Shown piece by piece: positions 27,114 to 36,339 of a stretch of 64,000 nucleotides of DNA. The notes under the pieces were generated by a model. The model made no database searches, was not told the DNA's origin, and saw nothing but the letters and a program-made list of their open reading frames with translations. Source of the stretch: Bradyrhizobium jicamae (GTDB lineage Bacteria > Pseudomonadota > Alphaproteobacteria > Rhizobiales > Xanthobacteraceae); NCBI RefSeq assembly GCF_001440395.1, contig NZ_LLXZ01000059.1, positions 81,783 to 145,782 of the forward strand, read 5' to 3'. Each line of letters begins with the position of its first letter. The stretch's first letter is position 1. The translations under genes and the position numbers were made by a program.

Positions 27114-28151
27114 ATGATGAACGTTTGGTTTGATCTTCATAACTCGCCCCACATTAACATGTTTCGAAAGCTTATTGGGGAGCTTCAAGGGAAACATGAA
27201 GTAGTTATAACGGCTCGACCACTTGCGAACACGATTGATCTGTTGGAGCTACATCAGCTCAATTACGTGGTCGTCGGTAAGCACTACGGGGCCAACATCG
27301 CCAGAAAACTTCTAGGGTATCCCGTCCGGGTGCGCGACTTGTATAGCTTTCTCAAGGACCGTTCAATTGACCTCGCAGTCTCGCAAAGCTCCTTCCATTC
27401 TCCGCTCGTCGCGCGACTTCTCGGCGCCCGGTCAATCTATCTGAACGACAATGAGCACGCACTTGGAAACGTGCCAGCATTCCTGTTCGCCGATGTGATC
27501 ATGCTGCCGGAATTCCTTGATATCCGAAGCGTTCGCTGGCAGGGCGCTCGCGCGGCCAAGGTGCGACACTTTCCGGGAATAAAGGAAGGCATGTATCTAT
27601 GGTACTTTGCCGATCAATTCACGTCGCGACGCGCTGACAGGACGGCGCGAGACCAGCGCAGAACGGTCTACGTAAGGCCGGAGCCCTGGACAGCTCAGTA
27701 CTACAAGAGTGAAATCAACTTTCTGGATAGTCTTTTGCTTGGGCTTCGCGATCATGTCGCTTTGACAGTCCTCCCAAGAGGGCGTGCGCAGGGGGTACAT
27801 TACAGAGACGAAAAATTCAAAGGCATACGCGTGGTCGACACCGCACTGGACCTGGCGGAAATAGCTCCGGACTGCGATCTGTTCATTGGCGCCGGTGGGA
27901 CGATGACCAGGGAGATGGCGGTGCTCGGTATCCCAACGGTCTCAATCTATCGATCGGAGCTGCTCGATGTTGATCGTTACTTACTGCGGCGTGGATGTAT
28001 GCAGCATCGGCCAGACCTTGACGCGGAAACAGCGCTGAAGATCCTTGACAAGGCCAACGAGCGCGGTCCGAACCTGGAATTGCTCGACAAGGGCAAAGTT
28101 GCCTACACCCAGCTGCACTCGCTGATTCTCGAGCTAGGCGGCCGCCACTGA
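27114..28151 (+). CDS. DUF354-family protein, glycosyltransferase-like
   Basis: 345 residues. The start MMNVWFDLHNSPHINMFRKLI with D-x-x-H-x-P is diagnostic of DUF354, a group with a GT-B fold related to UDP-GlcNAc 2-epimerases and MurG. ARLLGARSIYLNDNEHALGN and LFIGAGGTMTREMAVLGIPT follow; the last resembles the nucleotide-sugar loop. A GT role or an epimerase-like role in making the repeat unit is plausible. ATGATG gives two possible starts three bases apart. Confidence 0.85.
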   Translation: MMNVWFDLHNSPHINMFRKLIGELQGKHEVVITARPLANTIDLLELHQLNYVVVGKHYGANIARKLLGYPVRVRDLYSFLKDRSIDLAVSQSSFHSPLVARLLGARSIYLNDNEHALGNVPAFLFADVIMLPEFLDIRSVRWQGARAAKVRHFPGIKEGMYLWYFADQFTSRRADRTARDQRRTVYVRPEPWTAQYYKSEINFLDSLLLGLRDHVALTVLPRGRAQGVHYRDEKFKGIRVVDTALDLAEIAPDCDLFIGAGGTMTREMAVLGIPTVSIYRSELLDVDRYLLRRGCMQHRPDLDAETALKILDKANERGPNLELLDKGKVAYTQLHSLILELGGRH

Positions 28152-28235
28152 CCGAGCTGACTTATGGCGTTTTTCGAGGCGAAGTGCATGTTTCTATCCG
28201 AGCATTTCGGCGGACAGAATAGCAGGGGGGCGCAA

Positions 28236-28255
28236 TACTCACAATTGGGTAGCCA
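28236..28255 (+). promoter_or_regulatory. 20-bp conserved element, copy 1
   Basis: TACTCACAATTGGGTAGCCA is found here and, identical, at 31809-31828. Both stand upstream of plus-strand exopolysaccharide genes, about 115-145 bases before the likely start codons. This suggests an operator or promoter part. If the element is a promoter, the deacetylase cannot begin at the ATG at 28258. Confidence 0.6.
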
Positions 28256-28257
28256 GA

Positions 28258-29457
28258 ATGGCTCCAGTCGAACTCGGTCGAAGTGCTTTTATTCTCAATC
28301 CTCTCTTGCTTACACTTGCATCGAAATGCGAAGTGGCACGCTGCTCCTGCAGCGTGGTGACACCCCTGGTTGAATGGATTCCCGCTGCGAGGTCGTCTCA
28401 ATTGAAGCAGCTGTTTAAGAATGCCCTGTGTTATGCGATCGGGAGCGCTGGGCTCTTTCCCGTTTTTCGCAGGATCTTCGCCGGCAGGGCGGTGATCGTG
28501 ATGTTCCACGAAATTCAACAGGATTGTCGGTCGGAATTGAAGACCGGCACTTCGGTTGAACTTTTTGAATATTCGCTGAGTTGGCTGAAGCGGGAAGGAT
28601 GGACAATTGTCAGCCTCGAGGAGTGCCTTGAGCGGCTGGCGAGGAATGACCGGTCACGCCGCTACGCGGTGCTCACTTTCGATGACGGGTACCGGGACAA
28701 TGTCTCGGTGGCGCTTCCAATCCTCGAGCGCAACAACGCTCCATTCATGATGTACGTGCCGACCGCCGCGTTGACGCGAACCATGCAGTCCTGGTGGTTG
28801 GGATTACGCGAACTATTTCGCTCGAGAGAAGCAGTAACGATCGACGCGATGGGCGTTCGATTTCGTTGTCCTGACTTGCGGAGCAAGCAAGTCGCCCTGG
28901 GAAAAGTGGACGAGTGGGTGCATCAGGATTATGGGCGTGCCGCAGCGCTTGCGACGACATTCGAAAACGCCGGTATTTCCATGTCGTCGCTGAACGACCG
29001 ATACTTCCTGGACGCGCGCGCGCTCCAAAGTCTGGCGCGTCACCCTCTCGCATCAATTGGCGGACACACAACCTCACATCAAGCGCTCGCAAACTTGGAC
29101 GCGGCGGCAGCGAGGACCGAGTTGGTCGACAACCGCAACTATCTTGAGGACCTACTTCAAATGCCCGTTCGGCACCTCGCCTATCCATATGGCTCATGCG
29201 GTCTGCGAGAAGGGCATCTCGCCAATGAAGCGGGATATGTGAGCGCCGTAACAACGCGGCACGGTCAACTAAGCGACGACCGTATCGACCGCTTCGCGCT
29301 TCCCCGCATTGGGGTGAGCAGTGCGTTTGACTCGGAGAGTTCCTTCGCTGCTCGAATGAATGGGGTGCAGTTGGCGGCGCAAACGCTACTTGCGCGACGA
29401 CCACATCGGCAGGGGGTGGAAGATGCTTCGCGCCAGGTTCGGCCGACAGCGGGCTGA
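28258..29457 (+). CDS. Polysaccharide deacetylase (NodB homology, CE4)
   Basis: The frame allows 399 residues, but homology starts near residue 48; a TTG near 28402 (LKQLFKNALCYAIGS) is the more likely start because the conserved upstream element covers 28236-28255. Motif 1 is LTFDDGYRDNVSVALPIL, with the Asp-Asp pair; motif 2 is GGHTTSHQALANLD with the two metal-binding histidines; LAYPYGSCG corresponds to motif 3. It would remove N- or O-acetyl groups from sugars in the polysaccharide or its precursor. No clear signal peptide is seen, so its compartment is uncertain. An aldehyde-type or nucleotide-sugar substrate cannot be excluded. Confidence 0.85.
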   Translation: MAPVELGRSAFILNPLLLTLASKCEVARCSCSVVTPLVEWIPAARSSQLKQLFKNALCYAIGSAGLFPVFRRIFAGRAVIVMFHEIQQDCRSELKTGTSVELFEYSLSWLKREGWTIVSLEECLERLARNDRSRRYAVLTFDDGYRDNVSVALPILERNNAPFMMYVPTAALTRTMQSWWLGLRELFRSREAVTIDAMGVRFRCPDLRSKQVALGKVDEWVHQDYGRAAALATTFENAGISMSSLNDRYFLDARALQSLARHPLASIGGHTTSHQALANLDAAAARTELVDNRNYLEDLLQMPVRHLAYPYGSCGLREGHLANEAGYVSAVTTRHGQLSDDRIDRFALPRIGVSSAFDSESSFAARMNGVQLAAQTLLARRPHRQGVEDASRQVRPTAG

Positions 29458-29604
29458 GACCACCGCAAGTCTCCGGAGGAGGTACCCGTCAACTGCGATC
29501 CGCCATCGTTGAGGCGATCGCCGCTGCATACATCGCTGCTGTACAGGCAATCTGAAGCTACGACTCGCGGCTGCGAAGATCAGGTCGGTCGCGCGGACTG
29601 CAAG

Positions 29605-29683
29605 TGGTTACGGAATTCTGCTGATCGTGGACGACATTCAAACCGGCTGTGGTCGCACTAGCTCGTTCTTCAGTCTTGCGGGA
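29605..29683 (+). pseudogene. Class III aminotransferase remnant (diaminobutyrate aminotransferase-like)
   Basis: The frame GYGILLIVDDIQTGCGRTSSFFSLAG matches the cofactor-binding D-E/D-x-Q-T-G-x-GRTG region of EctB-type diaminobutyrate aminotransferases (GILLIVDDIQ.GCGRTG). It ends in a stop and no other part of the roughly 430-residue enzyme is visible; a one-base shift gives ARADCK just before. It is a dead trace of a gene that once lay between the deacetylase and the YbaK-like gene. Confidence 0.6.
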
Positions 29684-29717
29684 TGATGGCGATGTACGTT
29701 TTCGACATGCCAGCCTC

Positions 29718-30218
29718 TCAAGCAGGAATGGCGATGGAGTCTCGCGTGTAGTATCCGTCCTTGCTCCGTACGATACGCAAGTACTCTTGGGTTGGCATGA
29801 CAACCGAGAGATCGAGTTCGCCGGCATTGAAGATCACTCGCTCCGTTTCAGCGATGGTCAGATCCAGTACGACACTCAAATCGACGTGAAAGGTGAAGGG
29901 AGGTACCGCCCCCATCACGCAGCCGGTTAACTCGCGGGCCTTTTCCTCCGACGCGAACTGCACTCGCCGCGCGCCAAGCACGCTCCTTAGAAGTTTGAGA
30001 TCGACACGCTTGTGGCCGGGAACGACCGCCAAATAATATCTCCTCGCCTCGAGGGTACGATCAATAGCTTCCAATACGAGCGATTTTGCTGCCTCTCGGA
30101 GATCATGGCCGCGGATGCGGCTGGCCGCCACGGTCTCCCCCATTGGAGGGTGCTTGATGAGCTCGTAACGGCATCCTTCGTGGTTAAGCATTGACAATAT
30201 CCTGAAGCAGACACTCAT
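29718..30218 (-). CDS. YbaK/ProX-type aminoacyl-tRNA deacylase-domain protein
   Basis: About 166 residues from the ATG at 30218, where AAGGAGGTT is ideally spaced; the longer TTG frame is not needed. The fold markers are YELIKHPPMGETVAASRIRG, AKSLVLEAID, YYLAVVPGHKRVDLKLLR and GCVMGAVPPFTFHVDLSVVLD, as in YbaK and ProX proteins, which clear mischarged Cys- or Ala-tRNA(Pro). GVPPFG is here GAVPPFTF. It is a stand-alone domain with no tRNA synthetase nearby, and its presence inside an exopolysaccharide locus may be accidental. Confidence 0.8.
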   Translation of the reverse strand: MSVCFRILSMLNHEGCRYELIKHPPMGETVAASRIRGHDLREAAKSLVLEAIDRTLEARRYYLAVVPGHKRVDLKLLRSVLGARRVQFASEEKARELTGCVMGAVPPFTFHVDLSVVLDLTIAETERVIFNAGELDLSVVMPTQEYLRIVRSKDGYYTRDSIAIPA

Positions 30219-30357
30219 ACTAACCTCCTTGCACAATAAGCCGACCCAGCGTTCGGCTAACTGCTAAATTGGCCGCAGCCGGCACAAGCGACATGCCTCG
30301 CGGAAGTACATTCAGAAAAAGTGCCTTTCCAAGAAACCAAATTGAAGGTGTCAGTGT

Positions 30358-31476
30358 TTACGCGAGTGTCTCCGGCTTTCGACAGCGTGCTGCCGTTCGC
30401 CAGATCGAGACCAGGCGCTTTACATAATTGTTGATTTCATATCGTTCCGCATGGTCGCGGCGGGCAGTGTCGCCCAGGCGCCGCCTCAACGCTCCATCTT
30501 CGAGCAGTTGATTGAGCGCATTGGCAAGCGCTTCGACGTCCCCAACAGGCACGAGGAGACCGTTGCGCTCGTGAGCAATGACTTCGGGAACGGCACCAAC
30601 CGGTGTTGCGACCACAGCCACCCCGCAAGCAAAGGCCTCGATGACTGCCATTGGGAGACTTTCGACAAAGGATGGCAGCGCAAGAATGTCGGTCCGCTGC
30701 AGTAGCGCAGCGGTTTCCGAGGGACCAAGCCAGCCCGGAAACTCCACTCGGTCGGCGATCCCGAGCTGTCGCGCCTGCTCTCGGGTTTGCTGTATTTCTC
30801 CGCTTCCGGCTATGGTCGCGATCCAGTCGGTGCGGAGCGCTAGCTTTCCGAGCGCTTCGACGAGTTGTGGCACTCCCTTTTCTGGAAGAATGAAACCGAG
30901 GAAGGTAATACGAATCCGCTCGGATTCCGACCGGCCTCGACCTGGCTGAATCGGAGACGTACTTGCGTTCGGAAGGATCGTGATTTTATCTCGAAGGCTG
31001 GGAAGCCGATCGAGAATGACGCGCGCACCATAGTCGCCCAGCACAATAATCGCTGCACTATCCACGAACAATCGGTTGATGTTTCGGCGTAAATATGTCC
31101 CGGCGTTTGTCCAGAATTCATCAAACTGACCGGCGTGAAGATGAACGACATAGGGAATACCGAGAAAGCGGGCTATGGCTGCGAGGATCAACTTGCGGTA
31201 CACGCTCCCGCGAAATGAGAGGTGCATGTGGATCAGGTCAACCTCGCCACGCCCGGCAGCAACAAGAAAATGGACTAGCGCCTGCGCAAAAAGCACGACT
31301 GCCCAATAGATATTCTTCTGTCCCCTGGTTATCAGTCGCTCGGCCTTGACGCCAAGATCTCCGCGTTGATCGATTGTATCGATAATGAGATCAGTGACGC
31401 GATCAATTCCTCCTCGCCCGTGCGGGCCGTAGGGCGTAGCTACGATCAAGCGAAGGGTACCCTGGGTCGCACTCAT
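30358..31476 (-). CDS. GT4-family glycosyltransferase
   Basis: About 372 residues; the ATG at 31476 is preferred to the GTG at 31485. The GT-B N-terminal domain begins with RLIVATPYGPHGRGGIDRVTD and carries DLIHMHLSFRGSVYRKL; the donor half has ITFLGFILPEKGVPQLVEAL and the E-x7-E loop ESLPMAVIEAFACG followed by VPEVIAHERNG. Retaining activity with a nucleotide sugar is expected. It adds one sugar to the lipid-linked repeat unit in the cytoplasm. Confidence 0.9.
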   Translation of the reverse strand: MSATQGTLRLIVATPYGPHGRGGIDRVTDLIIDTIDQRGDLGVKAERLITRGQKNIYWAVVLFAQALVHFLVAAGRGEVDLIHMHLSFRGSVYRKLILAAIARFLGIPYVVHLHAGQFDEFWTNAGTYLRRNINRLFVDSAAIIVLGDYGARVILDRLPSLRDKITILPNASTSPIQPGRGRSESERIRITFLGFILPEKGVPQLVEALGKLALRTDWIATIAGSGEIQQTREQARQLGIADRVEFPGWLGPSETAALLQRTDILALPSFVESLPMAVIEAFACGVAVVATPVGAVPEVIAHERNGLLVPVGDVEALANALNQLLEDGALRRRLGDTARRDHAERYEINNYVKRLVSIWRTAARCRKPETLA

Positions 31477-31945
31477 CAAATACACCGAAATCCGTCATCA
31501 CGCTTGAGGCGGAGCCATCCTCGACAATTCCCGCCTAAGCCTGCTTGATTGGACTACGTGGGGAGGACAGACGTGCGGCCTGCTTTATAGCGACAGTCCG
31601 CAGAACACGATTGCGCAGTCTTCCCGCGGTTCGCCCGGACGTTCGTCGTACCGAGACGACGTTCGCTCCGATAGTCGCGCTACTAACCATCCTAGCCGCC
31701 TCGTCAAAATTTGCAAATTCGGGAGCGATTGCGGATGTGGTCGGCCTCCGTGTTCACGTTGCGGGCTTGCACGGACGGCAGCGATCGAGAATCGGTTCGT
31801 CACCGAGTTACTCACAATTGGGTAGCCACTCAGCCCCAGGCAACAACCTTGCTAGACCGTATGATTGATAGCTTAATCGGAACGGTTATCAGAACAGTGG
31901 CATGACAAGTATCATCTGAATATCGTCCAGATGAGGCATTTAGCG
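31477..31945. other. Divergent intergenic region before asnB copy 2
   Basis: About 470 bases between the divergent GT4 and asnB-2 genes; it holds the second copy of the 20-bp element and no gene I can support. Promoters for both directions should be here. Confidence 0.4.
31809..31828 (+). promoter_or_regulatory. 20-bp conserved element, copy 2
   Basis: Identical to 28236-28255 over 20 bases, ending 117 bases before the asnB copy 2 start. Flanks are only partly similar (both reach a CCAG some bases later), so this is a short conserved site, not a long duplication. Confidence 0.6.
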
Positions 31946-33823
31946 ATGTGTGGGATATTCGGATGGGTTCTTGGGGCCGCGAAGGACGAAGATCGCGAGA
32001 CTCTTATCAGCCTTACGGATTTGATGTTCCATCGGGGGCCAGACGGCTCCGGCTACTGGTTTCACAGGACGCTTGATGAGCGGTTTCAAATCGGCTTCGG
32101 CCACCGCCGGCTTTCGATTATTGACATCGGTGGCGGTGCGCAACCAATGTCGAGTGAGGATGGCCGATTCACGCTAATCTTCAACGGCGAGATCTATAAC
32201 TATATCGAACTGCGACAGGAGCTCGTTGCCCTTGGGCACAGGTTTCGCACGAACTCGGACACCGAGGTGCTCATTGAAGCATATCGCGCCTGGCAGCTCG
32301 ATGCAGTTCGAAGATTTCGCGGCATGTTCGGCTTTGCGCTTTGGGATGAAGCAGAGCAGCGGCTAATACTTGCCCGTGATGCCTTCGGCAAGAAACCCCT
32401 GTTTCTCGCCGAGCTGAAGGGTATTCTTCTCTTCGGCTCGGAGATTGAGCCGCTCGTTCAGTTTCCGGGCCTTAACCGGGCGTTCGATTCCGAAGCACTC
32501 GGTCAGTATCTTCTCAATCGCTATGTTCCGGGGCCTTCCACGTTTTTTCATGCGGTAAAGAAGCTGCAGCCTGGTCACTATGCCGTATGGCAGAACGGAA
32601 CGCTGAAGACCACTCGCTATTTTACGCCACCGTTTGCGACGACAGTGCCGGATATCAAATCATTCTCTGATGCAGTTGGTTTGTTTGAAGGAGCATTCGA
32701 TGAGGCCGTCCGAATTCGCATGCGCAGCGACGCGCCGTTCGGCGCCTATCTTTCGGGCGGTATCGACTCGTCGGCGATCGTCGCAACCATGGTTAAACAT
32801 AGCGCGGCTCCTGTACGAACCTTCTCGGTAGGCTTTCGGGAAAAAGAGTACTCGGAGCTCGATCATGCGCGTGTGATTTCAGATCAGTTTGGCACAATTC
32901 ACAGTGAGCTGTTCGTCGAGCCCGACAGCTTCATGAAGCACTGGCCAACCGCCGTCTTGCGGCGTGGTGCCCCTGTCAGCGAAACGTCTGACATCCCGAT
33001 CTTGCTGCTTTCGGAGATGGCCTCCAGTAGCGTGAAGATGGTACTCACCGGAGAAGGGTCCGATGAGTTGATGGGGGGATATCCGAAGCATCGGGCAGAG
33101 CAATGGATAGGTTTGTACCAATGGCTGATGCCGCCCCTCGTGCACGAGCGGCTGATCTATCCGCTGGTGCGGTCCTTGCCCTATGGGATGAGGCGCGCAA
33201 AGGTTCTTGCGTTGGCCGCGGGCGAGCGCGACCTTGTGAACCGCATGCGGGCATGGTTCGGCGGCACTTCGGTTGCTGAAGCTGAGGCGATACTAGGTCG
33301 GCCGTTGTCGACAACGCCGCCGGACGTCTACCCATACTCGTCTGGGCTCAAATCCAGTCTACGGCGTACATTATTCTTCGATCAAACATCCTGGCTACCA
33401 GATGATCTGTTGGAACGAGGCGATCGGATGATGATGGCGGGGTCGATCGAAGGCCGGATGCCTTTTATGGATACGATACTGGCCGGTGTCGTCGCGCGCT
33501 TCCCGGATGAATTTCTAACGGGAGGCAAGGGCGGTAAGACGGTGCTGCGAGCGGCAATGGACAAGATCCTTCCAGCGGAAATCGTGCGGCGGAAGAAAGT
33601 CGGATTCCGTGTGCCAATCGGGGAATGGTTTAGAGGCCCATACCGTGATTTCGTCCAGGACATGCTGGTGAGCGAAACGACCAGTCTGGCACAAATGATA
33701 AACGCCCCGAAGCTTCGGAGGCTTGTTACAGAGCATCTCAACGGTCAACAGAACCACGAAAAAATTCTTTGGTCATTGATAAATCTGGAACTCTTCTTGC
33801 GCACATTCAAGATAGCGAACTGA
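31946..33823 (+). CDS. asnB: Glutamine-dependent asparagine synthase-type amidotransferase (copy 2)
   Basis: 625 residues from the ATG at 31946, giving MCGIFGWVLG with the Cys2 nucleophile; the frame opens five codons earlier. Glutaminase motifs are HRGPDGSGYW and FNGEIYNYIELR; the synthetase PP-loop is YLSGGIDSSAIVATM, and LTGEGSDELMGGYPKHRAEQ follows. It is only modestly similar to copy 1, so it is not a recent duplicate, and the two may amidate different sugars. A 150-base gap and the convergent wecBC gene lie downstream. Confidence 0.85.
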   Translation: MCGIFGWVLGAAKDEDRETLISLTDLMFHRGPDGSGYWFHRTLDERFQIGFGHRRLSIIDIGGGAQPMSSEDGRFTLIFNGEIYNYIELRQELVALGHRFRTNSDTEVLIEAYRAWQLDAVRRFRGMFGFALWDEAEQRLILARDAFGKKPLFLAELKGILLFGSEIEPLVQFPGLNRAFDSEALGQYLLNRYVPGPSTFFHAVKKLQPGHYAVWQNGTLKTTRYFTPPFATTVPDIKSFSDAVGLFEGAFDEAVRIRMRSDAPFGAYLSGGIDSSAIVATMVKHSAAPVRTFSVGFREKEYSELDHARVISDQFGTIHSELFVEPDSFMKHWPTAVLRRGAPVSETSDIPILLLSEMASSSVKMVLTGEGSDELMGGYPKHRAEQWIGLYQWLMPPLVHERLIYPLVRSLPYGMRRAKVLALAAGERDLVNRMRAWFGGTSVAEAEAILGRPLSTTPPDVYPYSSGLKSSLRRTLFFDQTSWLPDDLLERGDRMMMAGSIEGRMPFMDTILAGVVARFPDEFLTGGKGGKTVLRAAMDKILPAEIVRRKKVGFRVPIGEWFRGPYRDFVQDMLVSETTSLAQMINAPKLRRLVTEHLNGQQNHEKILWSLINLELFLRTFKIAN

Positions 33824-33975
33824 GAGAAGCCGGCTCTTGCTTTTGAATCCATTTGCAGAATCATACGAAGCCAGCTGCGCTAGTTGCACTAGCGGCGATA
33901 TTTACAACTGCGTGAAACAGTCCTCTTTCGCCAGTGGGCGTGACCACCACGACATTGATCGGCGACGCAGATTTC

Positions 33976-36339
33976 CTATGAAACTTGTCGAACATCTGGC
34001 CGCGAGCGAGATCGTCCATCATTTGTGCGTCGCGATTGAGTGCCGATACGGGTTTTCCTGGCCCGAACGGCCACCGGCCGGCCCTGGGTCACCTCGGTGT
34101 CGGCGTTGATCAGTTTTTCAAACGAAAGCAGCGGGGATACGAACGTCCTGGATGCGTAGACCTTATGATTCGAAAGGACAACCAACACGTCCGCCCAGCC
34201 ATCGACTTCTTCGATGGGGAAGAGCTCGAGGTCCCAATCCTTCACAAGGGGATCGTGGCAGCGGATTTCGTATCTTTTCGAGAGAAGCCTTGCGACCTCC
34301 AAAGCCGGAGTTTCGCGAGCATCGTCGACGTCCGGCTTATAACTCACTCCCAAAATTCCGATTTTCGTGGTGGACGGGGCGATCTTGCTTTGAATTCGCT
34401 CGGCAGTGTGCTTCGGCATCCCGTCGTTCAGTTCGCGCGCCGTTCTAATGAGGTTCAGGTCGCCGCCAACGTCCTCGGTCAAGAACCACGGATCGATGGC
34501 GATGCAGTGGCCACCGACGCCGATTCCCGGTTGCAGAATGTTGACGCGCGGATGCTTGTTCGCAAGCTGAATAGCAGCTGAGACGTCGAACGTGAATTCA
34601 TCGGCAATCAGCGAGAATTCGTTCGCGAGCGCGATGTTGACGTCACGGAATGTGTTTTCCATGAGTTTTACGCACTCCGCGGTCACGAGGTTTGTCTGGT
34701 GAATTGCCCCCTCCGTGAATGTCGAATAAAGGCGGGCCGCTCTCTGGGCCGCTTCGGGAGACGTAGCACCAATGATGCGGTCATTGTGCACGATCTCATG
34801 TAGCGTGTTCCCGGGAATCGCGCGCTCCGGGCAATGCGCGACTTCGACCCTCAAATGTTTCGATTGAAGGAGTGGAAGTACGAAATCTTCACAGGTCTTC
34901 GGCTTGATTGTCGATTCGATGATGAGGAGATTACCGTTTTTCATAACGGGGAGCAGGCTGTTCACAGCCGAAAGAACGAAGGACAAATCGCATTTCTTGT
35001 TCTTATGTGGAGTCGGTACGGCCACGACGAAAACGTCCGCCGCCGCCGGTGCGGTCTGCGCTTTGAAGCGTCCAGTTTTCAAGGCCGTTGTCAATAATTC
35101 GGGAATGCCGCGTTCTTCAAACGGGCAGTGGCCACCGTTGATCTCGTCGACTTTCTTCGCGTTGAGGTCAAAGCCGGCAACCGTTATGCCAGCGTTCGCA
35201 AACAACAAGGCGGTCGGAAGCCCCATGTAGCCCAGACCAGCAACGCAAACAGTATCCTGCGTCTGAGGTGCCGGCTGCTGCACATGCTGGCCCATGATGA
35301 TGTCGAGAATTCGTTGAGCGGTGTGGCCGTCTCCAAACGGATTCGTCCAAGGGGTCATTGGGCGATTGAGCGCTGCGACCATCGCGTCCGCGTTTCGGTG
35401 TACCAAAACATTCGCGCCGACGTCGACGGTTTCTGGCCGTTCTGTGCGATCGCGAATCGTCACGCAGGGTACGCCGAGAATACAAGCTTCTTCCTGAATT
35501 CCGCCGGAGTCGGTAATAACCGCCGCGCAGTTAGAGAGCAGATTCAGGAAATCCGAATATCCGACGGGATCGGTCCAGATCAAATTCCCAGGCAGCTCAA
35601 TCTTGTTTTCCTTGAGAACCTTCTGTGTGCGATAGTGGATCGGCCAACAAACCCGGCCGGGGATTTTCGCTATCAGTTGGATGATTTCCCTCAGTGCATC
35701 CGGAGCATCGACGTTCGCCGCCCGGTGGGACGTAAGGAGGTAGTATCTCTTGGTTTGCAGTTTCAATGCCGAAAGAATCGTACTCGTTTTCTCGGCGTGA
35801 ACCCGGTGAGAAAGCAGAGCGTCGACGATCGTGTTGCCAACCTTGAAGATCTTCGAGTCCGGAAGACCTTCCTTTTTCAGGTGACCGACCTGCAAGTCGG
35901 TGACGGCAAAAAGATAATCCGAAATATGATCGGCGATGATTCGGTTGCTCTCTTCCGGCATCGTTTGGTCAAACGAGCGCAATCCGGCCTCGACGTGCCC
36001 GACCTTGATGTTAAGCTTGTGCGCCGCGAGTGCGCCAGCCACTACGGTGTTGGTATCTCCTTGAACGAGCAATAGATCAGGCTTTTCCGACATCAGGATC
36101 GGCTCAAGTGCGATCAATATGCGGCCCGTTTGGTTCGCGTGACCGCCGGAGCCGACATTCAAGTTGTATTTCGGCGCCGGAAGATCAAGTTCCGAGAAGA
36201 AGATTCCGTCGAGCTTTTCCGAATAATGTTGCTTCGAATGAATGATGAAGTAATCGAGCTTTCGCTTCCGGCATTCGCGAATGACCGGCGCCATCTTGAT
36301 GATTTCCGGACGAGTGCCAACGAGAATGGTGATCTTCAT
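33976..36339 (-). CDS. Fused UDP-GlcNAc 2-epimerase and UDP-ManNAc-type dehydrogenase (WecB-WecC)
   Basis: 787 residues in one frame. Residues 1-350 are a non-hydrolysing 2-epimerase: MKITILVGTRPEIIKMAPVI, VGHVEAGLRSFD, MPEESNRIIADHI and LLTSHRAANVD. After a Gln/Pro linker (HVQQPAPQTQDT) residues 363-745 are a nucleotide-sugar 6-dehydrogenase: VCVAGLGYMGLPTALLF, AHCPERAIPGN, KLMENTFRDVNIA and GIGVGGHCIAIDPWF with the catalytic cysteine. The two steps make UDP-ManNAc and then UDP-ManNAcA. The last 40 residues (from RPVAVRARK) are basic and odd, perhaps read-through into noncoding DNA. These enzymes are normally separate; a single protein would channel the intermediate. Confidence 0.9.
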   Translation of the reverse strand: MKITILVGTRPEIIKMAPVIRECRKRKLDYFIIHSKQHYSEKLDGIFFSELDLPAPKYNLNVGSGGHANQTGRILIALEPILMSEKPDLLLVQGDTNTVVAGALAAHKLNIKVGHVEAGLRSFDQTMPEESNRIIADHISDYLFAVTDLQVGHLKKEGLPDSKIFKVGNTIVDALLSHRVHAEKTSTILSALKLQTKRYYLLTSHRAANVDAPDALREIIQLIAKIPGRVCWPIHYRTQKVLKENKIELPGNLIWTDPVGYSDFLNLLSNCAAVITDSGGIQEEACILGVPCVTIRDRTERPETVDVGANVLVHRNADAMVAALNRPMTPWTNPFGDGHTAQRILDIIMGQHVQQPAPQTQDTVCVAGLGYMGLPTALLFANAGITVAGFDLNAKKVDEINGGHCPFEERGIPELLTTALKTGRFKAQTAPAAADVFVVAVPTPHKNKKCDLSFVLSAVNSLLPVMKNGNLLIIESTIKPKTCEDFVLPLLQSKHLRVEVAHCPERAIPGNTLHEIVHNDRIIGATSPEAAQRAARLYSTFTEGAIHQTNLVTAECVKLMENTFRDVNIALANEFSLIADEFTFDVSAAIQLANKHPRVNILQPGIGVGGHCIAIDPWFLTEDVGGDLNLIRTARELNDGMPKHTAERIQSKIAPSTTKIGILGVSYKPDVDDARETPALEVARLLSKRYEIRCHDPLVKDWDLELFPIEEVDGWADVLVVLSNHKVYASRTFVSPLLSFEKLINADTEVTQGRPVAVRARKTRIGTQSRRTNDGRSRSRPDVRQVS

